The notes beneath the pieces are model-generated. The model made no database searches. It had not been told where the DNA came from and was given only the letters and a program-made list of their open reading frames with translations. 64,000 bases of DNA from positions 26,421,470-26,485,469 of the forward strand of contig CM043875.1 in the NCBI GenBank assembly GCA_023846275.1. The letters are read 5' to 3'. Position numbers and translations under genes: made by a program. Shown piece after piece: positions 1 to 12,560 of this stretch. The first letter of the stretch is position 1; every line of letters starts with the position of its first letter. Origin of the DNA: Vanilla planifolia. Its lineage: Eukaryota > Streptophyta > Magnoliopsida > Asparagales > Orchidaceae.

Positions 1-2635
1 GGTGGCTTTGTCCAACCCTTCTCTTATTAAAGTAAAACTAGAGTTGATGTAATCCCCAAAACAAAATGTTCTTATGCTGTGATCATTTTAAGAGAAGATT
101 ATATGAAGTTGTTCTTGTTAATTGACGTTATCCTTATAGTAAGGTTTGGTATAAGTTTACATAATTTTATGATTAACTTTAGTTTTGTGAAATATTGGTA
201 GATGTCATAGTTTGTATGTGTGACACTAACTTTGTTGGAGAAAAAAGTTGATCAAGTAGTTGATTACTCGTTTCCATAAATCTTCTTGTAGTTAAGATGA
301 TGAGGTACTATGTTATTATGTTATTGCTAAATTTTACATTTCTTCTTTTAATAGAGTTGTATCAGATGTAGGATTCAAGTTATATATAATATATTTTAAG
401 TGGACATTCAATAACTTGAAAGCTTAATCCTATGAAAAGTAATGAAGTTATTTTTATATTAAGAGTTCAATACTATGCTCAATACCTAATGTCGGATTCT
501 AATCTCACTTATAATCAATAATGTTTTATCAGATATCTTATTCACATTATCTTTTATTTTTTAACTCTAAAATCTTCTAGCTAATTTTTAATTCTAAAAT
601 CTTTTAATTAATCAAGTTGAGTATAATGATGAACATTAAGGACTCTAACACGATCTATTATTCCTTTTGTATTGCTTATAGATTACATTTTTATTATTCC
701 CTTGTGGATGACTAAAAATAAGAGTTGTGTATTGGTCACTAGAATAAAATCTATAAGTGATTAGGGGATCTATAATAGATTCATTCAATTATCTAGCAAT
801 TCATCTTTGAGAACTCAATGGAGGCTATTTGAATTATCGCATAGACTAAGTGGTGCATATGTGGTGCCAGTAGTGCTTATGACACATAACAATGCGTATC
901 AATGTAGAATGTTGCGGCCACATGACAAGGAATGTGGGACAAGTGTTGCGGTAGGTGCCGTCTATTATCGTACGTGTGCTATTGGCACTCACATCACCTA
1001 TCGTTGAACAGTGATCATGTGCCCGTTGCACCTATCGCCACAAGCGCATAATCTGCTCACAATATCAAGAGTCCGCACAAATGCCCACCCTTGCATGCAC
1101 ATAATTTTTGCAGTGGCCAAGTGGGAACCCTAATGCATGCAATACATAAAAATAAACAAAAAAGTTTTATTGTTATACTCAAGCCTTTATAAAATGAGAG
1201 AATAAGGGCGAAACAAGGTTTTTTAGATTCTTATCATAAACTTCTTTCTCTCACTCTATCTCTTAGTTTTTTTTGCCAATTTATGCTTCGTTTCGTCACT
1301 ATGACTCTAAAGCAAGATACATTGTTGAGTGTTTGGAGCAAGACATCTCATAGATAGATTGAGTAGGCTTCATAGAAGTTTATTAACACAACTTCTCGTG
1401 CTACTCAACTTATTAGGGGACCATATGAGTCATCGATATTCCACTCAATTATGATAGAAACTACTCAAGAATAATGTGAGTCACAAATTGCATGGATCAA
1501 CTTAACCAAACCTAATTTTAATACGAAATATTAAAAAAGTTGCATCAAATTAGAGAAGTTATTTTCAATATATTCTTAAGTAAATACCTAATAATACAAA
1601 TGCACAAGGTATAGATAATGGTTATATTAATTGTATTAAATCTCTAATATTATATTTAATTTCAATATATGACTAATTTTAATCTCACTTGGGTTTGAGT
1701 GTTTGTTGAAAATCTAATGAACTCATGGCTCAATTATGTAAACATTCTATGTCAAAATTAATTTATCTTGAGTAGCATTTGAGCATATCATTTACTTCAA
1801 ATTAAACTATGTTTTGCATTGTTGTGGTTTAGTCTTCCTATTAGGATAGGAGAATAGTGGTTATCATTTCATATATTAAGTTGTTTCTGTTATATATTGT
1901 GTTGCATATAAAGCCATTGCAACTTGTACCAAAAAAAAGCTCATCAATTTTATTAGCCATGGTTTACTCTAAAACTAAGGAAAAATTGATGGAAATGTCA
2001 TTAACAGGATTCGAAATTGGATTAATTAGAAAGTGACCTTTGGCAGATTTCGGGATTAAAATATCAAAAATTTTATAAGACTTTAATGATAACAACAATA
2101 TTGTGAGTACTATATAAATCATGTAATACAAATACATATCATAGAATGAGCATTGCAGAGATGACGATGAGATTGACGAGTGATTTGATTAGAAATAAGC
2201 ACATATGTGATAAGATTGGTGTGGCACTGATTGATGATTACCCTTGGGAGGAGTTTCATATGCAATATCATGCTTCATAAGCCACATTTCCCACAGATAT
2301 TAAATCTTGATATGTCAATTTTAAAGAACCAAAACTGATGAACGCTTGCTGTAAAAACATTGCATAAGCACTTTAATTGACGCACTTTTTTCTTCCATTA
2401 GCGGCAGATATTTTGCAGAACTACTCTTACTTTCTCTGAATGCCTTATTCCAGTTAGAAATTCTTTGTTTTTTGTATCGTTGAACTGTTTATAGAGTATT
2501 AATTTTGTGGCCATATCATTCTTGCTATGCTTCTTTTAGTATTGTATAACTTTTGCTGATTGAGTTATCTCTACTTGCTTGATTCTGATCCAATTCTAAT
2601 ACAAATGTTGTTTCATAAGCCTTGTTTCTTTGCAG
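1..2635. other. Upstream or intronic AT-rich stretch, no exon recognised
   Basis: No coding exon could be supported here. Because the prolyl 4-hydroxylase exon at 2636 starts in mid-protein at a clean acceptor, at least the right part of this stretch should be intron. The section from about 790 to 1480 is less AT-rich than its surroundings and carries a TATA-like TTTATAAAA at 1186-1194 followed by a pyrimidine-rich run. It could be an old LTR or an unrelated promoter, but no primer-binding site, terminal repeat or ORF confirms this. The 66-residue ORF at 807-1007 resembles nothing I know and is probably chance. Confidence 0.4.
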
Positions 2636-5600
2636 GAGTGTGATTATCTCAAAGCACTAGCCAGACCACGCCTTCAAGTTTCCACTGTTGTAGATACAAA
2701 AACAGGGAAGGTAATTTCCTCAAACTCATATCATTGCAGATGCCTAAACAGGGAAGTTTTTTTGGCTTATACTCTTTTGGTAAATTGATGGGAATTTTAA
2801 TCATGCAATATGAGCAGGATGACTAAAATGGAGAGTTTTTATAGTTATGATATGTGATTAAAATATCACACTTAAGATTGCAAAGAAATTTTAATGTTAT
2901 ATGGTAAAAATTATTGTTCTATGAAGTCCAAATATATAAATGAAATGAACTTGTTGAGATGTATGATCCAAAAGAACATGATGAAAAATAAATGTTTTTA
3001 GGGAATTGTATTTCAAATTGAGGATAAAGTTAGAGTCATTTGACTTAGACAATGTATATTGAATGAAAAATATTTAATATCTTTATTAGGAGATATGAAT
3101 TGGAAGAAAAAGATTGCAAAAGACATAACAAGTGACTATTTGAAAGGATCTAACATTGGAGAGTTTTTAATCGATTGAGCACAATGACATTAAAGGATTC
3201 ACGTATCAGATTCCATCTAATGTAATTAAAGATTTGTTGTTGCTATTTGCTCTATTTAATGTATTATATAAGCATCTCTTAATTTCTCACTTTTAAGTTG
3301 TTTTTTTCTTCAAATATGCTGTTTTTATATTGTTTAATATGTCTCATGTAAATTGTTGTCAAGATGTTGAATTTGTCATATTTCAAGTAAATCAACAATA
3401 TTCAGTGTGGAAAGATGTGTGGTATTTGCTGTTCTTTTAAGCTCCCTGATTATGGTTATACAGACGTTATTGAACCTTTTTTTTATTTGGTGCATTGGCA
3501 TGCAAATACTTTTCTTTCAATTTTGTAATTTGATATTTTTGCTGCTTCAGTTACTAATATATATATATGTGTTTCTATTATTTTAATTTGATATTTTTTG
3601 CTGCTTCAGTTACTAGAATATATCAGTGATTCCTGTTCTTGGCTGTGTTTGTGATAGGAAAAATATCTGATCTGGCATATACCTTTTCAGTTTTTATATT
3701 TTCTATTTTATGTTCGCATTTATATAGAAAGCTTAGCCAGCTTATTTGCATTCTGCCGTATCATGCATATTTGCTTTCAGTTGATCACATGTGCAGACAT
3801 TGCAGGGATCTCAGTTTAATTGATAAACTTTTGACCTTTAAACCACAAAAAATTGACGACTGTCTATTAGAAAACATTTCTTTTAATATATAGATAAGTA
3901 TGTGCTTTATTTATTTAATTTTTTATGGTATAAGTTTTCTCCTAATCAGCATCCATTCAGATTCTCCAAAACGAGGTGCTTAATGTAACAATGATAAAGT
4001 CCTATGGTTGCAATGGTTTAGAGAACCACATCGATTCAATTCGTGTTTTTCTTGTGGCTGCAATTGGAAGCATGAAGGAGAGAAAGTATGCCTTTGGTTA
4101 ATGCCCAATCTTTTACGGTATTTGTAAAAGATTTCCTTTGGAATCGACATGCCTCTTGGTGTTTTGGGATTCATTGTTCAAGTCTTCTGTGTGATTTACT
4201 TAACTTCCCTTTGGCTGCTGCAAGGGGGATATGAGCTTTCAGTCTCAGAAATAACTGATTTTGGCTTAGTTTTTAGATCAGTTGTTTCTTTTATCTACTG
4301 GTTCCATACATAGGCACAGACCAAGACTTTGATCAATTCTATTTCCTATTGAACTTATCTAGAATTTAAATGTTAATTAATTGAGATTGATGTATTCCTT
4401 TAAAGTTTCTGGAGAATAGTAAATCAGGATGATTTCACTTACATCTTTTCTTGGCTTCCTCTTTCTTTTGCAACTAATTTCTGATTCAATTTTGTTTTGT
4501 TGAATTTTCCCTCTCTTGCTCTCCAATTTCAACATTCTAAACCAGAAATCATTACAATTGCTTCATCTTTTGATCTGATGATTTAGATTCATTTATGAGC
4601 TGTTGATTCTTGCACTATTTGATGCAAAGTTATGAAATTGATTCTCACAATCGATCTTCAGGTTGCACGCGTGATCATCAGTATCTATCTCTTATAAAAT
4701 GATTTGGCATTTAATCATCGAATAATTGAATCTAGAAGGACCAGAAGATTTTTAGGAAATTTAATAATTGGTGGAACTTGAAACATTGGTCTTTCACCAA
4801 TTTTTGTTCATAAATGTTGAGTGTGCACGCCCATGCATTTAGATCTCAAATAATATTCTTTTCTCTTCTGGCATCCCTAAACTTTTTTATTTTGTTCATT
4901 GAACTTTTCTTTTTTACTTGGGGCAAGTTGCATATAAATTGCCTTAGGCTTGGTCTAAGTCCCACATCGGTTTCTCAACTTTCAGAAATAAGCATGTTGG
5001 TTCTTGGGTTTGATATAACAAATAATTCCTTAACATCCATCACTTTCTTCTCCTCCTCCACCTCCAACATAAACAACAAATGGCTAACAGGGTTTCTTTT
5101 ATCCGTATAACAACTACAAATATTTTTATGTGGTTCTAACGATTTCAGAACTATATGGATGTGCCAAGAGAGATGTATGATCAAAATGAGACAACTACGA
5201 AATATTTGCTTGTGGGTAGGGCAAGCTCTTTGATTCTAGTTCATGGTTGACCTTGGCTATATGTTTTATCCAGGGGGGAGATCGAGCTTGAAGACATAAT
5301 AAATGATCTTCCGATAAACAAATGTTTACTTCTCAGGAATCTCGGCTGCACTTGTAGTTTGACTGCCATGATGGTGGTTCCAATGATTTGATGATGACTT
5401 TGGCAGGGGTGTGGCTGTGGGAAGAAGGTTTACTTTTGTTGGGTAGGGACCTACTAAAGAATTAGCCCTTAATCTTATGGACCAACATACAACTTGCACT
5501 TGCACTTCTAATCTTCTTTTACTCTGGATAATCAGGAATAGTACTTAATTTTTTCCTAATGTTTAAATCGAAGGAAATTATTTTGCAACTGTGTGAGATG

Positions 5601-8483
5601 AAAATCAAGGGCATTAAGTTTTGATCGTGTTTGAAAATTGCAAATACTCTAAAGCTAGAAGCTATCATAGAGCAATCTTCAACTTAAATAGACGATTTGG
5701 ACAACCTGTCTGCAATAAGAACTCAGGCTGAAGATGAGAGCATTGTGTGTAGTATAGATTGTTATGGGTATAAACCTTCTCCCCACCCCCCTAATGTCGT
5801 TTGTTGAAAGCCTTTCCTTCGAATTTTAAATACCTCATTCATTTTTTGTTGAATTACCTCATGGGAAGCATAAATTAATCTTCTAATCACTTTATCTGTG
5901 TTCCTCCTCACGGCTCAGGATGTATTGATTGTTGTTTGTTGTAACTTAGTCATCAACTATATTGGAACCCTTAAAGCATGTAATTTTCTTTAAGCATCTT
6001 TGAATGTGAATAATATTTTGTTGGTTGATGATAATTTCTCTTGTCAAAAAGGCAGATCATAGTGCATTAGTGCTCTATTTGCTTAATGTATAAGTCTATA
6101 AATTTGTATTTAATCTTCATCTATACCTTCTTCAGGGCGTTAAGAGTGAAGTTCGCACAAGCTCGGGCATGTTTTTGAGTTCACAGGAGAGAAAATTCCC
6201 CATTGTCCAGGTCGTCTTCCCTTCTAAGTTGTTTCATTTCTTGCTTGGTTTAATTGTGGCAAAAGATTGTTTTGGTTCCAGTTCTGTTATATTCCTTTTG
6301 TTGTTCTAAAACTGAACCTGGTATCTTGCGTTGTCCACATTCTTTGCGCAAGCATTTTTAAGGAAATGATTGTTAATAGAGAATTTTTTTAATCAACTTT
6401 ATTTGATAATTTGGTAGCTTTGTCTGCATATGTTAAGTGATTTACTGATGAACTTTGTCATTATTCTAAAACTACAGCATTTTTATTCATTTAGAACAAA
6501 GAGCACCATGTATGCAATTATGTTTCCCTCTCAACTCAAGTAGAAATGTCGAAAAAAGCTATCATGTCGGAAAAAAAAAAAAAAAAACTCTTGTTTTCTC
6601 CACAGATTTGCTCGAATATGAAAGCATTTAGAATCACATGATCATTTGTTATTCAGCAATCTCTTCACATCGAAAGTTCTGCTCAACTACCTCCATGTTA
6701 TGCCCTTTCACCATGGCTCCTTAGCTTTACCATATGCTCTCTTCTCTTGGGTAATGATTCCTGGAGAAGATTGAACTCTTTTGCAGTCATTGTATAACAT
6801 GCATTAATGTTTCCTATTAAATCAAGTAGAAATGGTAAAACAAACTATAACTGTTCTCTGCACATTTGCTATTATACTCAAGCATCTAGAATATTATGTA
6901 GAGATTTGTTTTTCTATGTTTCACATGATTACATCTATGGTATGGCATTTAGAGTAGATTGCATGAGTTAAACTACTTACATTGGTATGTGGTTTGATTT
7001 TTTTTAACCAATCTTGTAATTTATTTAGTTAGTTGCAAATTAAGGAAACAGAGTAACATAGCTATGAAGTTCATAATAAATGTCATTCCCATCTCAAATA
7101 CCCTTGTTCAGGCCCAATCTTGTGAATGACATGCCTTGTGGAGCAATATATGCATGCAATTGAACTCCTATGCAAAGTATTCGCAACTAGTTTTCTAGAT
7201 CAACCTTTGTATTTTGATTTCTATACCATTTTCTGATAGCTATAAACCTCTTGATGTATCTTTACCTATCAATTTTGTTGCATGTACCTTTCTTGGAGTC
7301 AAGATTGCCTATTGAATACACTAAAACAATGGTAGTTCTTGTTTGGAGAAGCATGGAAATGGGTTCTTTTCAAAATTTTGATTGTCTAATTTAATACTTT
7401 TGTTGGCCAATTTGTTTTTTGGGTAAGGATTGACATCACTAAGCATGACAATATAACACTTTTCTCTAATTGTTACATTAGGCCATTGAAAAGAGGATTG
7501 CTGTTTTCTCTCAAGTACCAGCCGAAAATGGAGAGCTCATTCAAGTGCTGAGGTGAAGGTTTAATCCATTTTTTTCACCTCACCTTGCGACAACAATGCT
7601 TCTGATATGTTGACTCGACTGTTTCTTTGAAGTCATTAACCTATGATCTGTTGTTACAGGTATGAATCCAATCAATACTACAAACCACATCATGATTATT
7701 TCTCCGACGAGGTAGGTTATCTACTGATTTCCAATTGTTCCATGGATCCTTATGACCAACTGTGTGTTCTTCTTGGAGTAAAATGTTGTGAAAATGCAGT
7801 TTAACCTGAAACGAGGTGGACAGCGAGTGGCAACGATGCTCATGTACCTGAATGATAATGTCGAGGGGGGAGAGACGCATTTTCCACTGGTTTGTTTGCT
7901 AACTTCATTTTATTCTAGCTGAAGATTGGTTCAGGGTTTCTACCAATATCATGTGATTAATAGATCATTCATCAAACAACAACAATTAAGAAAAGAACTT
8001 CGTTTGCATTTTATTCAATTGTATCATCTGGAAATACGTTTATGAATGTGAACAAGAATTCAAAGGTATATGTTAATTATCTAAGAACAAATAAATAAAA
8101 ATAAAAGAAGAGACATCTTTCAAGCATGACTTCTTCAATAATACTTAATAATAACACTACTCAAAACCAACTTGATTCTTCTCAGGCTGGAGATGGGGAA
8201 TGCAGCTGTGGGGGGAAGATGGTAAAAGGGGTATGTGTAAAGCCAGTTAAAGGAGATGCTGTTCTCTTCTGGAGCATGGCAAGTGTTGATTCATCTTTGT
8301 TTGCTAATGCATCTCTGTTGTTTTACCCTTGTTTGCATGCAAAAGACAACTCATTGAAAGCATTTTTTTCTTCAGGGCTTGAATGGGGAATCAGATCCAA
8401 ATAGTCTTCATGGAGGATGCCAAGTTCTCAAGGGAGAAAAGTGGTCAGCCACAAAGTGGATGAGGCAAAGGATCACCCATTGA
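2636..8483 (+). CDS. P4H1: Prolyl 4-hydroxylase, 5'-partial (six exons)
   Basis: Fe(II)/2-oxoglutarate-dependent prolyl 4-hydroxylase, which hydroxylates peptidyl proline in extensin and arabinogalactan-type proteins in the ER/Golgi. Exons are 2636-2710, 6136-6210, 7482-7552, 7660-7711, 7800-7889, 8186-8278 and 8376-8483; the short 7482 and 7660 exons share a split Arg codon, so seven segments give 187 residues plus TGA. Visible blocks are ECDYLKALARPRLQV, VRTSSGMF, AVFSQVPAENGELIQVL and GGQRVATMLMYL. Iron ligands are His84 and Asp86 (KPHHDYF) and His164 (SLHGG); the 2-oxoglutarate-binding basic residue is Lys174 (GEKWSATKW). The match is closest to the Arabidopsis P4H1 type, about 283 residues as I recall it, so roughly 95 N-terminal residues, including the membrane anchor, are missing. 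They should lie upstream of the window or beyond a long first intron. Intron 2711-6135 is 3.4 kb. The last intron is GC-AG. All visible exons are open and in phase, so I call the gene functional but partial. Confidence 0.93.
3527..3615 (+). repeat. Short direct duplication in P4H intron
   Basis: A block of about 30 bp (AATTTGATATTTTTGCTGCT followed by TCAGTTACTA) occurs at 3527-3556 and again, with one extra T, at 3585-3615. The copies are separated by a short AT run. This looks like a local slippage or repair duplication inside the 3.4-kb intron. Confidence 0.75.
4957..4970 (+). repeat. LTR/TRIM-like motif in P4H intron
   Basis: The string AAGTCCCACATCGG is a motif often seen near the start of short plant LTR elements. 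It is followed by about 140 bp ending in a CT-rich run. No terminal repeat pair or primer-binding site was found around it, so this is at most a fragment. Confidence 0.3.
8279..8375 (+). other. GC-AG intron of the prolyl 4-hydroxylase gene
   Basis: The last intron begins ATG|gcaagt and ends ttcttcag|GGC. Joining at these sites preserves the conserved FWSM-GLNG junction and the His164 and Lys174 exon. The nearest GT (in gcaaGTg) would add four bases and break the frame. GCAAGT is the usual form of the minor GC donor class spliced by the U2 machinery. Intron length is 97 bp. Confidence 0.85.
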
Positions 8484-9689
8484 TATGTGACTAAGTTTTG
8501 CACTCGAGTTGATCAAGTGAACTAATTCATTTCATTCTTCGCCCAATTCTTAGCACCTATCGGGTCGACTCGCCCGACCTACCATAAGATGAAAGCTCTA
8601 ACTACAAAAAAGAAGCCCCTTTTCTTGGGTCTATCAGTCTCATGTAATGGTTGCTTATCTTTTTGTTACAACTTAGTTAATTTGTTTAGTTCAAATTGAT
8701 AGCCATGAGTGTCTATTTGGTGGTATGGATTTTAAAATTTTGATCTAAAATGGATGAAATAAATACAAATTTTATTTTTTACATGATTGAATTTCTAAAT
8801 AAAAAATTAATGGAAAATTTTCAAGTTTAATTGAAAATTATAAATTTTAGTTTTCTTGGACAAAAAATGAGAATTTGAAATGTTATTCCTTTAGATTGTT
8901 GCCATTTCAATCAATGATCAAGTTTTCACCCTTTGCTGTTATTATTGTTGCTAGTTGCAAGCTTTGATGTTAGAAAATTGATTCTTGTAAGATTAGTTTT
9001 TAAATACAACAAAATGAATAATATAATTTAATTTATTTTATGGTATTTAATTAAATAAATGAATATTGATTTATAACTTCATCGATGCTTCTTTGCAAGG
9101 CAGAGTGATTTGTTTTTATTTATTTTAAAATCTGTAATATAGAATTAATTTACTGAAATACAAAAAAATGCATTATTTATTTTTTTTTATAAAAAATGAA
9201 CGGAATTCTTTTTAAGGAAAAACATGGCTTTATCAAATAGAGCTAATTTTGGTGACAATTTTTTTTTTAAAAAAATTTAAAGTTTTAGATTTTCTTAAAA
9301 ATTAGAAATATTGCACAAATTAATTAATTATAAATTTTGAAATACAACACAAGAAAGATCATGACAATTAATTCCTTCAAACAAATAGTTAATAGAAAAT
9401 ATGAATATTATAAAAATTTGAAGAATAAAAAGAATACAAAATTAAAAAAAATGTATTGTAGAATGCAATCAATATATAAATAGCTAAAAAAAAAAGGCTA
9501 ATATATGTTTTCTTGTTATAGAGTATTTAGCATTTTTTTAAAATTAATAAGAGTGCTTAATTTATTGTTCACAAAAAAATAACACTAGCAATGATATATT
9601 GCTAACTCAAATAGTTAGGTCCTTAGAAACGAAAGACTTGGGAAGCAAAGTTAATCAGAATCTTGTAAAAAGGAACAAGTTGTGAAGTC
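8484..9689. other. P4H 3' region and AT-rich spacer
   Basis: The first 200 bases are the likely 3'UTR of the hydroxylase gene. From about 8740 on the sequence is AT-rich with many A and T runs, and I see no gene, repeat pair or RNA in it. Confidence 0.5.
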
Positions 9690-12560
9690 CCTAAGTGGGC
9701 CCTTATTTGTGCCTTTCGTCCTTGTCCCTACCATTGGTGACTTTGTGTTCTACTGTGACTATTGGGTGTGAGGTGGCATGTCTTGCCCTATTAGATAAAA
9801 GATATTACAAAAGTTATTGGGTTCTTCAATTAATTGAGGATAGAGATGACATTGAGGCTGACTTGGTCAACCACCTAAGCCTCACTCTTGTTGCCTCTCA
9901 AGCCCTCTTGGATAACCTAACCCCATAAGGTCTTCTACTTCCACTAACAGGAGAAAGAAGCCTAAGTTGGTTGTCCCTACGAAAAGGGATTGCTTATTAG
10001 CTTTGCTTACCTTATGATCTTCACCTTCTTTTGGAATTATGGAGACGCAAAAAGCAACGTCAAGTAACCAAATATAGTGCTTTATTAGGAGTCATTCCTC
10101 TTTATTGATTTGACTCACCACCAAAACTTCAATCAAAGAGATGCCAATTGTTTAGTAGGACAATAATAAAACTTTACTTTCTCTATTATTTGATGAAAAT
10201 GCAAGTGGCATTATCTTATTTTGGAATCCTAACTTGATTACCTTTCATCTCATTCACTTTACTAAATAGTCCCTCTCAATAAAACTTTTTTATGATAATG
10301 ACAATATTTAGATTCACTATAAGGTACATTACCTTTGACCTACATGTTACAAATTACTTGTGACATCCTCTCAACTCTGTTTTGAGGATTCTACATTAAC
10401 TATTGTTAAAAGTGATTTCAATTATATCATTACTTAAAATCATACTGGAGGGAGGTAAATCTTTTTATTTTGCGTGTGCAGAGTAGGATTTCATGGATTT
10501 CCTTGCTAACTCTAATCTCCACAACCTTTCGAGATATACCTAGTGCAGTAATAAGGGATGTACCAAGATATGGTCTTGTCTCGACCACATTTTCATGAGA
10601 TGCTTTTACAGTTTCAAGATCCAAAGTATTGTCCTTGGCATGTATTAGGTCTGATCATTGCTCACTCTTGAGCGATCTAGATTCCCTCAAATTATGATGC
10701 TAACTACATTTAAGGATGCATGGCTCATGTTTTCTAAAGCTAGGGAGGTTGTCTGTCGGACTTGGCATAAACCTACTAAAAACACCTCTACAACTCTCCT
10801 AAACCACAACTTCACTAGAACTATTTAGCTGCACCATTGTTGGAGCAAATCTAAAGTAGGGAATCTCATAAAGTGTAAACACCTTGAAGACTAGATCACT
10901 AAGATGCAATCTAGAAATTTGCTAGCCTTATCGTCTTTGAGGAGGATCGTTGTCTTGTGTTGTGGCTGATTACAATTCTTACTTCGCTTGTCTTAAAACA
11001 TGGTGGTGGCAAAGAGCCAAAGTTTGTCATCTATTTCAAGGTGATTCATATACAACCTTCTTTCATCAAGGGGCAAAGTGCTAGCTAAATCTCTCGTATT
11101 AAAAATATTGTGAGGATCGCCATCTCAGACCCTCTAGCCATTCATGATAACTTGCTAGATTTCTCTAAACTTAAGGCCAAGTTGTCACTTTGACTAATTT
11201 ATCCTCCTTGTTCCTCACCCCCACCCCCATCACGAGTCTCTTTCAACTACCCAAGTGGACACCATTTGCTATCTTGTCACAAAATGTGAGATCATTTTTA
11301 TTGTGCATAACCCAACCTCATATATTGAAGGGTTGACAAAGTTAGCATCATTAATTAAAGCTATTCGAATGTCATTAGCCTAGATCATATTAAGGTCAAC
11401 CTCAATTATTCTCAACACTAATGCATTGCCACAACAATGGAAGGATGCAACGGTAGTTCTTGTCCCTAAATTCGAGGCAAACCTAAGGATAACTAATTTT
11501 GACCCAATAGCCTGTGCAACAACTTCGAAAATTATCTTCAAAACTTTGGCCAATAGAATGAAGCTTTATTTGGAGCAACTTGTGGTGGCGAGTAGAACAT
11601 TTTTTGTTATAAGAGTATATTTTAACAACTATATCTTAACCTAGGAAATGTTTCATATCATGAACACCTCTAGTTTGACCATTGCATCCACAACTTTCAA
11701 GGTGAACATCAAGCAAACCTATGATTGGGTTGACATGCCCTTTCTCATAACCATGCTGAGACACATTGGCTTCTCAAATATGTGATGTTCCTAGGTTGAA
11801 TAATGTATCTCTAAACCACTATACATTATCTAAAATAACAAGATGAAATCCAAGTGTGCCTTAAGCAAAAGAGGCATGTATTAAGGCTGTCCATTAATGT
11901 CTTGACTCTTTACCCTTAATTCAAAGCTTCTCTCTCTTTTAATTTATCTCTAAACCATTATACTTCTCTTCCTATTATTGTATGCTCCCTGTCTCTCCAA
12001 TGATAAGGAACTTGTTGAGACGTTGAAGGTGTACTATGAAGTGTCTAATCAAAAGGTTAATCCAAGTCATCAATCCTTTCTAATAAATAAGATGAGTTAC
12101 TCTCAAATAATTATATTGGTCAACAATTTTTGTGTTAAACATAAAGTAAATAATTAAGGATTTCTTAAATTAGGAATACAATTGTCTTCTTCAACTTCTA
12201 AGACACCAAGAATTTGGTTTGGATAGTTAGGATTTTATCACTTGTTAATAGAATCATCATCACTGACATTGTTATCATTTTGATGCTAATCTACATGATG
12301 AGCTATTGCATTGTTGCACTATCACACTATCGAGAAGCTAATTTGTGCTTTCCTCTAACACATTATGCCCAATAAATGTGCTATTCACTATTCCTCCTAG
12401 GGTAAGGTATAAATGCATCATGCAGTTGAGGTTCTTGGTATCCATCACTTGCAAGACTAGAGGATAATGCTCCTCAATTAGTTGCCCAACTCCATCTCAA
12501 AACCTGTGGATAGAATTACCTGCTTGCTTACCGCTTAACTTTCTTTGTATTTCATTTCAT
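9690..12560 (+). pseudogene. Decayed LINE (non-LTR retrotransposon)
   Basis: Reading with many frame changes and stops, the order of an L1-type plant LINE ORF2 can be followed. An endonuclease-like trace (LFWNPNLITF) lies near 10,210. The linker motif (GDSYTTFFHQGAK) is near 11,040. The RT entry (WKDATVVLVPKF) is at 11,438-11,475, followed by LANRMKLYLEQLV near 11,550. A block equivalent to the FKVNIKQTYDWVDMPFL region lies near 11,700-11,745, where the first catalytic Asp of typical copies is Asn. Distal RT pieces (ELVETLKVYYEVSNQKVNP) are near 12,010-12,060, and a C-terminal trace (GIHHLQD) is near 12,440. A basic segment near 9,950-10,000 may be from ORF1 or the start of ORF2. No poly(A) tail or target duplication could be fixed, so both ends are approximate. 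The element is certainly inactive. Confidence 0.8.

Noticed and set aside
2240..2280. Possible decayed P4H upstream exon (WEEFHMQYHAS)
   Set aside because: Faint likeness to the W-PR-HDFL exon but too few identities, immediately followed by a stop and no donor site.
3639..3893. 84-residue ORF inside the P4H intron
   Set aside because: Hydrophobic AT-rich chance frame, no ATG-context or homology, wholly intronic.
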